A stretch of DNA of 12,115 nucleotides, from positions 1-12,115 of the forward strand of contig JAGZKI010000058.1 in NCBI GenBank assembly GCA_018365265.1. Reading direction: 5' to 3'. A model generated the notes under the pieces. It saw only the letters and a program-made list of their open reading frames with translations, made no database searches and was not told the DNA's origin. How positions within the stretch are numbered: the first letter of the stretch is position 1; every line of letters starts with the position of its first letter. Shown in pieces: positions 1 to 6,491 of this stretch. The translations under genes and the position numbers were made by a program. The stretch comes from Streptococcus parasanguinis. GTDB taxonomy: Bacteria > Bacillota > Bacilli > Lactobacillales > Streptococcaceae.

Positions 1-98
1 TACGCTGATTTCATCAGCTTTTACAGCCCTACTCAACTGTGCGGAGGTGGGACGACGAAATCGAATTCTAACGAATTACCGATTTCTGTCCCACTCTC
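1..98. repeat. Right part of a dispersed palindromic intergenic repeat (truncated by the window edge)
   Basis: Bases 1-22 are identical to bases 12094-12115. They contain a small hairpin (GCTGA 4-8 with TCAGC 14-18). Bases 25-37 (AGCCCTACTCAAC) are complementary, apart from one extra T, to 12078-12089 (GTTGAGTGGGCT) at the other end, and 40-43 (TGCG) to 12071-12074 (CGCA). A second hairpin follows: GTGGGAC 47-53 pairs with GTCCCAC 88-94, and AAATCG with CGATTT further in. Read with the other end, the parts make one imperfect palindrome of about 175 bp, the form of a MITE-like or structured intergenic repeat. It lies just past the stop of the minus-strand lipoprotein operon and may help end that transcript, but no U-tract follows the hairpin on that strand. 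Confidence 0.7.
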
Positions 99-108
99 AG
101 TGAGCTAT

Positions 109-837
109 TTAATTAGTTTTAGGATCTGAAACTTTCTTGAATTTCATTGGATAAACGAGATGTGCTCCTGTTTCTTCGAATGTTTTTTCAGCGTAAATTG
201 TAAGGATGTCACCATTCAATTCGTAGTGATAAGTAATTGGTACGTCTGTAGAATTAATATAAAGAGGTAGAACTCCAAAGATGTTTGGAACTTCAGGGAA
301 TACGATCGTTTTTGCTTTCTCGTTTAAAACCCCATCATTTAACGTTGCAGTTAACACTTTTGTATTGTTATCAAACGTTCCAGTTTGATGTTTAAAGCTT
401 TCAAATTTCTTTTCTCTTACGCCTAGAAGGATGGCAGTAGCTTCTTCTTTTGTAGGATATTTATCTTTATTCTGTTCAGCATAAAAATCAATATACTTAT
501 TCATATCTGCACTATAAGAATAAGTTACATCTGTTCCTGTAATTTTTAGAGTCGGAACGATATCTTGGAAGGCTTCAGTAACCTTTAATCGACTATTAGC
601 ATCATCATAATAAATTAAGAAAGTACGTTCCACTGTATCTCTAAAATCTACAGCTTTCCAGTCTCCTTCGAGTGAGACTGGGGTAGGTGCTACTGTGGTA
701 GTTTCTGCAACTGTTGTAGTCTCAGCGGTTGTTTGTTGTTTCTGTTGCTGTTGTTTCTGTTGTTGCCCACATCCTGATACAAATAGAAGAGCAAGAAGGG
801 AAAACATCCATAGGGAACTTTTTTTCATATTGTTCAT
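109..837 (-). CDS. Lipoprotein of unknown function, paralogue of its upstream neighbour
   Basis: This 242-residue protein starts with a lipoprotein signal peptide: positively charged start, hydrophobic stretch at about residues 9-20, and lipobox VSGC with the lipidated cysteine at 23, so it should be anchored on the outer face of the membrane. Residues 24-34 are almost all Gln and Lys, followed by a Thr-rich linker (TTTVA repeated) to about 52, a typical flexible spacer. The rest is a soluble domain containing a VPITYHYELNG stretch also found in the neighbouring lipoprotein. The ATG at 837 has AAGGAG at 847-852 at good spacing; the internal Met4 lies too far from it. That ribosome site abuts the stop of the upstream gene (853-855), so the two form an operon with this gene second. 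I recognise no function; substrate binding or a surface role is possible but not shown. Confidence 0.9.
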   Translation of the reverse strand: MNNMKKSSLWMFSLLALLFVSGCGQQQKQQQQKQQTTAETTTVAETTTVAPTPVSLEGDWKAVDFRDTVERTFLIYYDDANSRLKVTEAFQDIVPTLKITGTDVTYSYSADMNKYIDFYAEQNKDKYPTKEEATAILLGVREKKFESFKHQTGTFDNNTKVLTATLNDGVLNEKAKTIVFPEVPNIFGVLPLYINSTDVPITYHYELNGDILTIYAEKTFEETGAHLVYPMKFKKVSDPKTN

Positions 838-852
838 GATTGATCACTCCTT

Positions 853-1575
853 CTAATGATTGTCTCCTACGTAATTGAAACGAAGACGTATTACTCTAAA
901 ATGACTTTGTTCATCTTGACCTTCAGCATAAAGTGTTAGTTGGTTACCTTCAACGGTGTAAGTATAAGTAATTGGTACAAGTGAGTTATACGTGGTTCCC
1001 ATAACAATTCTACTTAAAAATGTAGGTGTTTCAGGGAACGTAATAGTATGTTTCTGCGTATCGATTTCTCCAGTTAGAGAATAATCATAGGCATCATTAG
1101 GTTCGTCAAGAGTAATCTTTGTATGTTTCAAATTTGGAATATAATTCTTAAATTCAGCAGTTTTATTTTTTAAATACGATTCATAATTCGCTTTGTTCTC
1201 TCCTGTTGCAAATGCTTGATCCTCATACAGTTCTCTGTAATCAAAATGGTACTTCAATTCAACGGTTTTATCTTTAATGGTCATTGTCATCTTAACCTTA
1301 TCGAAGTCATCAAGCATTAGTACGGCGGCTAGTTTTTTGATATTAGAAGCTAGGAATACTTTCTGAATGGTCATTTGTTGGTCAGTCCATTTCCAAGTTC
1401 CTTGTTGATCCTTTGTAAGATCTTGTGGTGCTTTTATTGTTTGAGGAGATTTATTTGTTTGAGAAGACTTATTTGTTTTAGAAGACTGCGATGGAGAAGA
1501 CTGACATCCCGCAATAAGGAGCACTGCAAAGAATGCCAAGAAACCGAAAAGGATCTTCTTTGTTTTAGTAAACAT
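853..1575 (-). CDS. Lipoprotein of unknown function, first gene of a two-lipoprotein operon
   Basis: This 240-residue protein has signal peptide MFTKTKKILFGFLAFF and lipobox IAGC with the lipidated cysteine at 24. The start was set to ATG 1573-1575 because AGGAGG (1583-1588) lies 7 bases upstream; an in-frame ATG at 1612-1614 would put 13 extra residues before the signal peptide and has no such site. After the cysteine comes a Ser/Lys/Gln/Thr linker with a six-residue repeat (QTNKSS, QTNKSP, QTIKAP), then a soluble domain. The C-terminal part (VPITYTYTVEGNQLTLYAEG) aligns with VPITYHYELNGDILTIYAEK in the next gene, and both have a Trp soon after the linker (GTWKW and GDWKA), so the pair probably arose by duplication. 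Function unknown. The two genes look more AT-rich than the neighbouring ruvB region. Confidence 0.9.
   Translation of the reverse strand: MFTKTKKILFGFLAFFAVLLIAGCQSSPSQSSKTNKSSQTNKSPQTIKAPQDLTKDQQGTWKWTDQQMTIQKVFLASNIKKLAAVLMLDDFDKVKMTMTIKDKTVELKYHFDYRELYEDQAFATGENKANYESYLKNKTAEFKNYIPNLKHTKITLDEPNDAYDYSLTGEIDTQKHTITFPETPTFLSRIVMGTTYNSLVPITYTYTVEGNQLTLYAEGQDEQSHFRVIRLRFNYVGDNH
1440..1493 (-). repeat. 18-bp tandem repeat in the lipoprotein linker
   Basis: Three adjacent 18-base units lie at 1440-1457, 1458-1475 and 1476-1493. The first two differ at only two positions and the third has diverged at its end. Because 18 is a multiple of three, gain or loss of a unit would lengthen or shorten the linker by six residues (QTNKSx) without breaking the reading frame. 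Confidence 0.75.
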
Positions 1576-1625
1576 AAATTTACCTCCTAAACGTTGTTGC
1601 TTTAATTTTATCATTAAAGGAAATA

Positions 1626-1631
1626 ATTATA
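1626..1631 (-). promoter_or_regulatory. Possible -10 element of the lipoprotein operon
   Basis: On the minus strand TATAAT is read at 1631-1626, about 50 bases before the ATG at 1575. No good -35 hexamer is seen at 16-18 bases and there is no extended TGn, so this is only a candidate. Confidence 0.35.
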
Positions 1632-1670
1632 AAGTGAAATGGTGAGCGATAGATGAAGAAGAAGGGACTG

Positions 1671-1790
1671 TATAATAAAAAGAAAGGTTGGCGATGAGGG
1701 CAACCGTTCAACTTATTCTAACAAACGCTAGTGAGAACCAGGATCTTTAAAAAACACATTCTATTTATGGTACCGAAGGTATCATTTTTT
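1671..1790 (+). ncRNA. Candidate small RNA upstream of ruvB
   Basis: TATAAT at 1671-1676 would start a transcript near 1683. It would open with a small stem (GGTTG 1686-1690 with CAACC 1701-1705), run through about 60 bases with no convincing reading frame, and end at the intrinsic terminator at 1767-1790, giving about 105-110 nt. The promoter is weak: no -35 is visible, and no CiaR-type TTTAAG-N5-TTTAAG box is present, so I cannot place it among the streptococcal csRNAs. The alternative is that the terminator served a plus-strand gene that is no longer here. Confidence 0.25.
1767..1790 (+). terminator. Orphan intrinsic terminator just upstream of ruvB
   Basis: ATGGTACC (1767-1774) pairs with GGTATCAT (1778-1785) around a GAA loop, with one G-T pair, followed directly by a T-run to 1790. 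No plus-strand gene precedes it in the window. It would insulate ruvB from read-through, and its T-run abuts the ruvB promoter. Confidence 0.6.
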
Positions 1791-1798
1791 GCTATAAT
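1790..1798 (+). promoter_or_regulatory. Extended -10 promoter of ruvB
   Basis: TGCTATAAT is a perfect TGn-extended -10 (hexamer 1793-1798). No -35 is seen at the usual distance, which extended -10 promoters can tolerate. The hexamer ends seven bases before the ATG at 1806, so transcription should start at or within a base or two of the start codon. Confidence 0.75.
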
Positions 1799-1805
1799 AG
1801 ACTGT

Positions 1806-2804
1806 ATGAGTAGAATTTTAGACAATGAAATCATGGGCGATGAAGAGGCCGTTGAACGGACGTTGCGCCCGCAATATTTACATGAATATATTGGTCAAGA
1901 TAAGGTCAAGGACCAGCTGAAAATCTTTATTGAGGCGGCTAAGCTTCGGGATGAAGCGCTGGATCATGTCCTTCTTTTTGGCCCTCCGGGGCTTGGGAAA
2001 ACCACCATGGCCTTTGTCATTGCCAATGAACTGGGCGTCAATCTCAAGCAGACTTCTGGTCCTGTCATTGAAAAGGCAGGTGACTTGGTAGCTATCCTCA
2101 ATGATCTAGAGCCGGGGGATGTCCTCTTTATCGATGAGATCCACCGTCTGCCTATGTCAGTCGAAGAAGTGCTTTACAGCGCCATGGAAGATTTTTACAT
2201 CGACATTATGATTGGCGCTGGGGAGAGCAGCCGGAGTGTCCATCTGGACCTTCCTCCTTTCACTTTGATTGGGGCCACGACTCGAGCTGGTATGCTGTCC
2301 AATCCCTTGCGCGCTCGCTTTGGAATTACCGGGCACATGGAGTACTATGAGCAAGATGATTTGACAGAGATTGTCGAGCGGACCGCCGAGATCTTTGAGA
2401 TGGAGATTACCCACGAGGCTGCCGAAGAGCTTTCTCTTCGTAGTCGTGGGACTCCTCGGATTGCCAACCGGTTGCTGAAACGGGTGCGCGATTTTGCTCA
2501 GATCATGGGCGATGGCTTGATTGATGACACCATTACCGACAAGGCTCTCTCCATGCTGGATGTGGACCATGAAGGGCTGGACTATGTCGATCAAAAGATC
2601 CTGCGTACCATGATTGAGATGTATGGGGGAGGACCAGTTGGCCTTGGGACTCTATCGGTCAATATTGCTGAAGAACGCGAGACTGTAGAAGATATGTATG
2701 AACCTTACTTGATTCAGAAAGGCTTTATCATGCGGACTCGTACAGGGCGCGTGGCAACCCGCAAGGCCTATGAACACTTGGGTTATCCCTACAATGGAGA
2801 CTAG
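1806..2804 (+). CDS. ruvB: Holliday junction branch migration helicase RuvB
   Basis: RuvB is the hexameric AAA+ motor that, with RuvA, drives branch migration of Holliday junctions in recombination and repair. The 332 residues equal the usual streptococcal length. Visible parts: Walker A GPPGLGKTT at 59-67; Walker B VLFIDE at 106-111 followed by IHR; sensor 1 region GATTRAG at 156-162; a downstream LRARFG segment, the expected arginine-finger area; sensor 2 GTPRIANR at 215-222; and a C-terminal winged helix (GGGPVGLGTLSVNIAEERET). The start MSRILDNEI was chosen because it matches family starts as I know them; an in-frame GTG at 1731 would lie upstream of the promoter. No Shine-Dalgarno precedes ATG 1806, which fits a leaderless message. 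The stop is six bases from the next gene, so the two are co-transcribed. Confidence 0.98.
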   Translation: MSRILDNEIMGDEEAVERTLRPQYLHEYIGQDKVKDQLKIFIEAAKLRDEALDHVLLFGPPGLGKTTMAFVIANELGVNLKQTSGPVIEKAGDLVAILNDLEPGDVLFIDEIHRLPMSVEEVLYSAMEDFYIDIMIGAGESSRSVHLDLPPFTLIGATTRAGMLSNPLRARFGITGHMEYYEQDDLTEIVERTAEIFEMEITHEAAEELSLRSRGTPRIANRLLKRVRDFAQIMGDGLIDDTITDKALSMLDVDHEGLDYVDQKILRTMIEMYGGGPVGLGTLSVNIAEERETVEDMYEPYLIQKGFIMRTRTGRVATRKAYEHLGYPYNGD

Positions 2805-2810
2805 CAGAAG

Positions 2811-3377
2811 ATGCTGACGGAAGAAACGATAATAAAACAAATCCAAGCGGACCTGGAGATGATGGCGGTCTTGGTCATTATTCGAGATCTAGGCTTGGCA
2901 GATGCCTGGCTTGCAGCGGGCGCGGTGCGAAATTTCATCTGGAACCAGCTCTCTGGAAGACCAGGGTTTGATGCGACAACTGATCTGGATCTGGTCTTTT
3001 ATGATCCTACGATCAGCTATGAGGAGACTCTCCAGATCGAGCAAGAATTAAAGAGGACCTATCCTCAGTACGCTTGGGAAGTCAAAAACCAAGTCTACAT
3101 GCACCAACATAGCCCAGGGACAGCTCCCTACAAAAGTGCCTGTGATGCTGTTTCCAAATACCCCGAGCGGTGTACGGCTCTTGCGGTTCGCTTAAGGAAA
3201 GATGGTCAGTTGGAGCTCTTTCTCCCCTATGGGACAAGGGATGTAGAAGACTTTATCGTTGAGCCGACTCCACATTTTTTAGCCAGCCCAGAGCGCTTGG
3301 CGGTTTATACAGAGCGGATGAAAAAGAAAAATTGGCAGAGTAAATGGCCTCTATTAGAGGTTCGTTTTCCAAAATAG
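2811..3377 (+). CDS. Nucleotidyltransferase family protein (DUF925/NTP_transf_6 type)
   Basis: This 188-residue protein has the hallmarks of a pol-beta-like nucleotidyltransferase fold: an AAGAVRN motif at 35-41 and TTDLDLVFYD at 56-65, where Asp58 and Asp60 would bind catalytic metal. A short-substrate or tRNA-like role is often supposed for this family, but the substrate is not known to me. Length and motif order fit the DUF925 family. ATG 2811 follows the ruvB stop by six bases; GGAG at 2796-2799, inside the end of ruvB, is the likely ribosome site at 11 bases. A clear terminator follows, so ruvB and this gene form a two-gene unit. Confidence 0.85.
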   Translation: MLTEETIIKQIQADLEMMAVLVIIRDLGLADAWLAAGAVRNFIWNQLSGRPGFDATTDLDLVFYDPTISYEETLQIEQELKRTYPQYAWEVKNQVYMHQHSPGTAPYKSACDAVSKYPERCTALAVRLRKDGQLELFLPYGTRDVEDFIVEPTPHFLASPERLAVYTERMKKKNWQSKWPLLEVRFPK

Positions 3378-3385
3378 AGAAACAG

Positions 3386-3418
3386 ATCAGATTTGAATAA
3401 GGAATCTGATTTTTCTTT
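3386..3418 (+). terminator. Intrinsic terminator after the ruvB unit
   Basis: ATCAGATT (3386-3393) pairs perfectly with AATCTGAT (3403-3410) around a nine-base loop, followed by TTTTCTTT. It separates the ruvB unit from the phosphatase operon promoter. Confidence 0.85.
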
Positions 3419-3458
3419 AAAATGATGGAGCCCCTTTGTCATCTTTCTGTCACATTTT

Positions 3459-3467
3459 TGTTATAAT
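3459..3467 (+). promoter_or_regulatory. Extended -10 promoter of the phosphatase-MORN-oatA operon
   Basis: TGTTATAAT is a perfect extended -10 (hexamer 3462-3467). TTGTCA at 3436-3441 resembles a -35 but sits 20 bases away, longer than normal. A start near 3474 gives a leader of about 77 bases. Confidence 0.75.
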
Positions 3468-3480
3468 AGTAATAGTATGC

Positions 3481-3503
3481 TGGTTTTCCATAGTGGAAAG
3501 CCA
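3481..3503 (+). promoter_or_regulatory. Hairpin in the 5' leader of the phosphatase operon
   Basis: TGGTTTTCCA (3481-3490) pairs with TGGAAAGCCA (3494-3503) around a three-base loop, with one G-T pair. It lies in the predicted untranslated leader, some 45 bases before the ATG. There is no U-tract, so it is not a terminator; mRNA protection or a protein or RNA contact site are possible roles. Confidence 0.45.
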
Positions 3504-3550
3504 AGAGCTCAGCTAGGTTGGGCAGTCCGAACAAGGAGTTAGGTGGAATC

Positions 3551-3976
3551 ATGAAAAAAATTGTCTTTGTCTGCTTAGGAAATATTTGTCGGAGCCCCAT
3601 GGCGGAGTTTGTCATGAAGGATTTGACCGATCAGTATGAGATTGAAAGTCGGGCTACTTCTAGCTGGGAACATGGAAATCCTATCCATCGGGGAACCCAG
3701 AAAATCTTTCAACAACACCAGGTCCCGTATGATCCAGCTAAGACGTCCTTACAGATCAAGGAAGAGGATTTTTACAACTTTGATTTGATCCTAGGGATGG
3801 ACGAAAACAATGTAGTGGATCTGAAGCGAATGGCTCCTGCAGGGACAGAGCACAAGATTCATCTTTTTGCTGCTGAAAGTGTGCCAGATCCGTGGTATAC
3901 CGGTGATTTTGAGGAGACCTATTCCAGAGTCCTGACTGGCTGTAAGGCCTGGTTAGATCAGTTAGCAACTTCTTAA
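3551..3976 (+). CDS. Low-molecular-weight protein tyrosine phosphatase
   Basis: This 141-residue cytoplasmic enzyme removes phosphate from phosphotyrosine. The P-loop CLGNICRS lies at residues 8-15 with nucleophile Cys8 and Arg14 (the C-x5-R-S signature), and the general acid is Asp113 in the DPWY motif at 113-116. Length is typical of the family. ATG 3551 was chosen over an in-frame TTG at 3518 because the protein must begin just before the P-loop strand (KKIVFVC); AGGTGG at 3541-3546 or AAGGAG at 3533-3538 can serve as ribosome site. It heads an operon with a MORN-repeat membrane protein and an OatA-like acetyltransferase. In streptococci such phosphatases are linked with capsule and tyrosine-kinase signalling, but no kinase gene lies in this window. 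Confidence 0.95.
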   Translation: MKKIVFVCLGNICRSPMAEFVMKDLTDQYEIESRATSSWEHGNPIHRGTQKIFQQHQVPYDPAKTSLQIKEEDFYNFDLILGMDENNVVDLKRMAPAGTEHKIHLFAAESVPDPWYTGDFEETYSRVLTGCKAWLDQLATS

Positions 3977-4004
3977 GAGTTTGATATGTGAGAGAATACA
4001 GAAT

Positions 4005-4409
4005 ATGAAAGAATTTTATGAGACCTATAAGGTCTATCTGACGCGAAAAAATTTAGAAATAGCAGCATTAGTCCTGATTATTCTATCTGCTTTGCTGGTT
4101 TTCCTTTCAGCCATTCCAGGTCAGGGCGTCTTGACCTTGGATAAGGGGGCGATCCGTTACGACGGAAGTTTGGTCCGTGGCAAGATGAATGGCAAGGGAA
4201 CCGTCACCTTTAAAAATGGGGATACCTATACAGGTAACCTCGTCAACGGCTCTTTTAGTGGCTATGGTAAGTTTAAGTCCAAGGCTGGTTGGACCTATGA
4301 AGGGCAGTTTGTGAATGGCCAGCCGGAGGGCAAAGGCACCTTAACCACAGAAGCCAACGTCGTATACAAAGGAACATTCAAGCAGGGGATTTATCAAAAT
4401 GCGCATTAA
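4005..4409 (+). CDS. Membrane-anchored MORN-repeat protein
   Basis: This 134-residue protein has one transmembrane segment at about 19-37 (IAALVLIILSALLVFLSAI) preceded by a charged cytoplasmic tail, so the rest is probably outside. The remainder is MORN repeats with strict 23-residue spacing: tyrosines at 52, 75, 98 and 121 each begin a Y-x-G-x-(F/L)-x-x-G unit, the last one partial. ATG 4005 was preferred; an in-frame TTG at 3981 gives eight more residues but its only purine-rich site is almost touching it. The gene starts 28 bases after the phosphatase stop, and its last 11 bases overlap the next gene, so translation is probably coupled. MORN repeats bind lipids or proteins in other systems; a scaffold role for the acetyltransferase is inference. 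Confidence 0.9.
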   Translation: MKEFYETYKVYLTRKNLEIAALVLIILSALLVFLSAIPGQGVLTLDKGAIRYDGSLVRGKMNGKGTVTFKNGDTYTGNLVNGSFSGYGKFKSKAGWTYEGQFVNGQPEGKGTLTTEANVVYKGTFKQGIYQNAH

Positions 4410-6201
4410 ATGGTTTTCACTAGTCCGTGTTACAGGACTCTTATTGGTATTGCTTTACCATTTCTTCCAAAAAGCCTTTCCTGGAGGCTTCATTGGGGTA
4501 GATATTTTCTTCACCTTCTCAGGATTTTTGATTACAGCGCTCTTGATCGATGAATTTGCGCGCAAGCAAGGAATCGACTACTTGGCATTCTTGAAACGGC
4601 GCTTTTACCGGATCGTACCACCCCTTGTCTTTATGGTCTTGGTCGTGATGCCCTTTACCTTTATGGTCCAACGGGACTACGTGGCTGGTATTGGGACTCA
4701 GATTGCGGCGGTCTTCGGTTTTGTGACCAATTTCTTTGAGATGGCAACGGGTGGTAGTTACGAAAGTAACTTCATTCCGCATCTCTTCCTTCATACCTGG
4801 AGTTTGGCCCTAGAAGTGCATTACTATGTGCTATGGGCACTTTTGGCATGGTTCTTGGCTAAACGGGCTAAGACGGTTGGAAAGTACCGAGGCATGCTCT
4901 TCCTGGCATCCAGCGGGCTCTTTCTCTTCACCTTCTTGTCCATGTTCATCCGCGCCTTTCTGACAGCTAATTTCTCCACCATCTATTTTTCTAGCTTCAC
5001 TCACATCTTCCCCTTCTTTGCGGGATCGTGTCTAGCAACGGTGACAGGGATTGCCAATGTCAGCCCGAACTTTACAAAGCTGGTGCAGTCTTGGAGCATG
5101 AAAAAGACCTTATCGGTCTTGGGTGGAAGCTTTGCCTTCTTGTTTGTGCTCAGTCTTTTCTTGCCATTTGATAGCTTGTGGACCTATCTGTTTGGCTTTT
5201 TAGCAGCGACAATCGTAGCTTGTGCCATGATTCTGTCGGCCCGCATTCTCCATGAAAAGACGCCAGATAAAAAAGAACCAGCCATCCTCAATTTCTTGGC
5301 AGATACCAGTTATGGCGTTTACCTTTTCCACTGGCCTTTCTTTATCATCTTCTCTCAACATTTGGGAAATATGATGGCAGCCCTTGTGACGACGATCGTT
5401 TCCTTGATTCTAACGGCTCTGTCCTTCTATATTTTGGAGCCAACTATTGCAGGCAAGGAACCTCGTGTCTTCGGCATGAAGATGGATCTCAGTTTTTTGA
5501 CCAAGCCGATCTTTTACCTCATGATTCCTCTGGCTCTCTTGATGATTGGAATCTCCGCCTTTGCACCAACCGTCGGAGCTTTTGATGAGAGTTTGGTAGT
5601 GAGTGGGCTCAATCAAGCAGACAGCAAAATGCAGGTCACACGGACGCAAGTGGATAATGCGACTGCAACAGAATATAACGTCTCAAATGGTGTGACCATG
5701 ATCGGTGATTCCGTTAACTTGCGAGCACAGGACTACCTGACTAAAGCCATCCCTGGCATCCAGATCGATGCAGTGGTGAGCCGTCAGTTGGAAAATGGAA
5801 TGAAGGTCTTTGAGACCGATATCTCCAATAAAGTTCTCCTAAAAAATGTGGTCATTGCCCTAGGAACCAATACTGTAAGCAACTACAAAGAATTGCTGGA
5901 TCAGTATGTTGAGAAACTTCCAAAAGGCCGTCGCTTGATCCTTGTGACACCATATGATGGGCGCTATGCCAACGATCAGTCCAGTGAATCGGTTCAAACG
6001 CGTCTTTATGAATTGGAACTAGCTAAGAAATACGACTTTATCACCATTGCGGACTGGTACCAAGTAGCAATTGAAAATCCAAACATTTGGGTGGGAACAG
6101 ACTCTGTTCACTTCAATATGGAAACCAATGGTGGGGAACTCTATGCTCAAACCGTCAAAGAAGCCCTTGATAAGGCCGAAAAGGGTCCGGTCAAGAAGTA
6201 A
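4399..6201 (+). CDS. oatA: Peptidoglycan O-acetyltransferase, OatA-like
   Basis: This 600-residue protein has two parts. Residues 1 to about 380 form an acyltransferase-3 membrane domain with many hydrophobic helices and the R-X10-H motif (Arg10, His21), which would carry acetyl across the membrane. The extracellular SGNH-type domain has GDS with Ser438, ALGTN with Asn491, and DSVH with Asp568 and His571, a complete catalytic set. These positions coincide with those I remember for S. pneumoniae OatA (Adr). The enzyme should O-acetylate MurNAc in peptidoglycan, giving lysozyme resistance. ATG 4399 has AGGGG at 4384-4388 and overlaps the MORN gene by 11 bases. A terminator follows. Related acyltransferases with other acceptors cannot be fully excluded. 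Confidence 0.92.
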   Translation: MRIKWFSLVRVTGLLLVLLYHFFQKAFPGGFIGVDIFFTFSGFLITALLIDEFARKQGIDYLAFLKRRFYRIVPPLVFMVLVVMPFTFMVQRDYVAGIGTQIAAVFGFVTNFFEMATGGSYESNFIPHLFLHTWSLALEVHYYVLWALLAWFLAKRAKTVGKYRGMLFLASSGLFLFTFLSMFIRAFLTANFSTIYFSSFTHIFPFFAGSCLATVTGIANVSPNFTKLVQSWSMKKTLSVLGGSFAFLFVLSLFLPFDSLWTYLFGFLAATIVACAMILSARILHEKTPDKKEPAILNFLADTSYGVYLFHWPFFIIFSQHLGNMMAALVTTIVSLILTALSFYILEPTIAGKEPRVFGMKMDLSFLTKPIFYLMIPLALLMIGISAFAPTVGAFDESLVVSGLNQADSKMQVTRTQVDNATATEYNVSNGVTMIGDSVNLRAQDYLTKAIPGIQIDAVVSRQLENGMKVFETDISNKVLLKNVVIALGTNTVSNYKELLDQYVEKLPKGRRLILVTPYDGRYANDQSSESVQTRLYELELAKKYDFITIADWYQVAIENPNIWVGTDSVHFNMETNGGELYAQTVKEALDKAEKGPVKK

Positions 6202-6250
6202 AACTGCTTCTCTGAAACTGAAACAAAACAAATCCTAACAAAATAAAACA

Positions 6251-6287
6251 AAAAGCAACTTTTTACTTGTAAAAAGCTGCTTTTTTT
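6251..6287 (+). terminator. Intrinsic terminator after oatA
   Basis: The arm AAAAGCAACTTTTTAC (6251-6266) pairs with GTAAAAAGCTGCTTTT (6269-6284) with a single A-C mismatch and a TT loop, followed by more T residues. Because both arms are rich in A and T, it might also work in reverse. Confidence 0.9.
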
Positions 6288-6296
6288 AGTAAGATT

Positions 6297-6312
6297 AAGA
6301 AAACGCTTACAT
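6297..6312 (+). promoter_or_regulatory. cre-like site upstream of adhE
   Basis: AAGAAAACGCTTACAT differs from the consensus WTGNAARCGNWWWCAW at one position (second base A for T). It would bind CcpA with HPr-Ser-P. It lies about 145 bases upstream of the adhE -35, farther than usual for simple repression, so looping or an unseen promoter would be needed. Confidence 0.55.
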
Positions 6313-6333
6313 AAATCAATTGAAAATATCACT

Positions 6334-6370
6334 TTGTGAAGAAAAAATTTTTTTAATTATTTTTTCACAA
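6334..6370. promoter_or_regulatory. AT-rich inverted repeat with Rex-like half sites
   Basis: TTGTGAA (6334-6340) and TTCACAA (6364-6370) stand as the ends of an inverted repeat extended by runs of A and T (11-base arms, one bulged G). The half sites match Rex operators, but the spacing is much wider than the normal 18-base site, so one dimer would not bridge them in the usual way. Confidence 0.4.
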
Positions 6371-6403
6371 TTTTGCTAAATAATTGCTTTCACAGCAATA
6401 GGG

Positions 6404-6421
6404 TTGATAAAGGTTTCACAA
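6404..6421. promoter_or_regulatory. Second candidate Rex operator of adhE
   Basis: TTGATAAAGGTTTCACAA matches TTGTGAA-N4-TTCACAA at 12 of 14 defined positions; the right half is perfect. It sits about 38 bases upstream of the -35. A further half site TTGTGAA lies at 6437-6443. Confidence 0.45.
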
Positions 6422-6458
6422 ACTTCAAAAAATTCTTTGTGAAAGTTGCTTGGAAGTG

Positions 6459-6487
6459 TTTACAAAAATCTCAAAATAGAGTACAAT
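6459..6487 (+). promoter_or_regulatory. Sigma-A promoter of adhE
   Basis: TTTACA (6459-6464) and TACAAT (6482-6487) are separated by exactly 17 bases. Each differs from consensus by one base. A start near 6494 gives a leader of about 110 bases. Confidence 0.8.
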
Positions 6488-6491
6488 TATA

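Noticed and set aside
1375..1590. Plus-strand open frame opposite the lipoprotein signal and linker
   Set aside because: It is rich in Arg, Leu and Cys repeats that mirror the lipoprotein tandem repeat, has no ribosome site, and lies wholly over a well-supported gene.
1640..1700. CiaR-controlled csRNA upstream of ruvB
   Set aside because: No TTTAAG-N5-TTTAAG direct repeat is present on either strand near the TATAAT, so the specific csRNA label is not supported.
1731..1805. Upstream in-frame start giving RuvB 25 extra residues
   Set aside because: The codon is GTG without a ribosome site, the extra stretch would encode the terminator and promoter, and the family starts at MSRILDNE.
3518..3550. 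TTG start giving the phosphatase 11 extra residues
   Set aside because: The P-loop strand starts at the ATG at 3551, where ribosome sites are present; the TTG has no good site in front.
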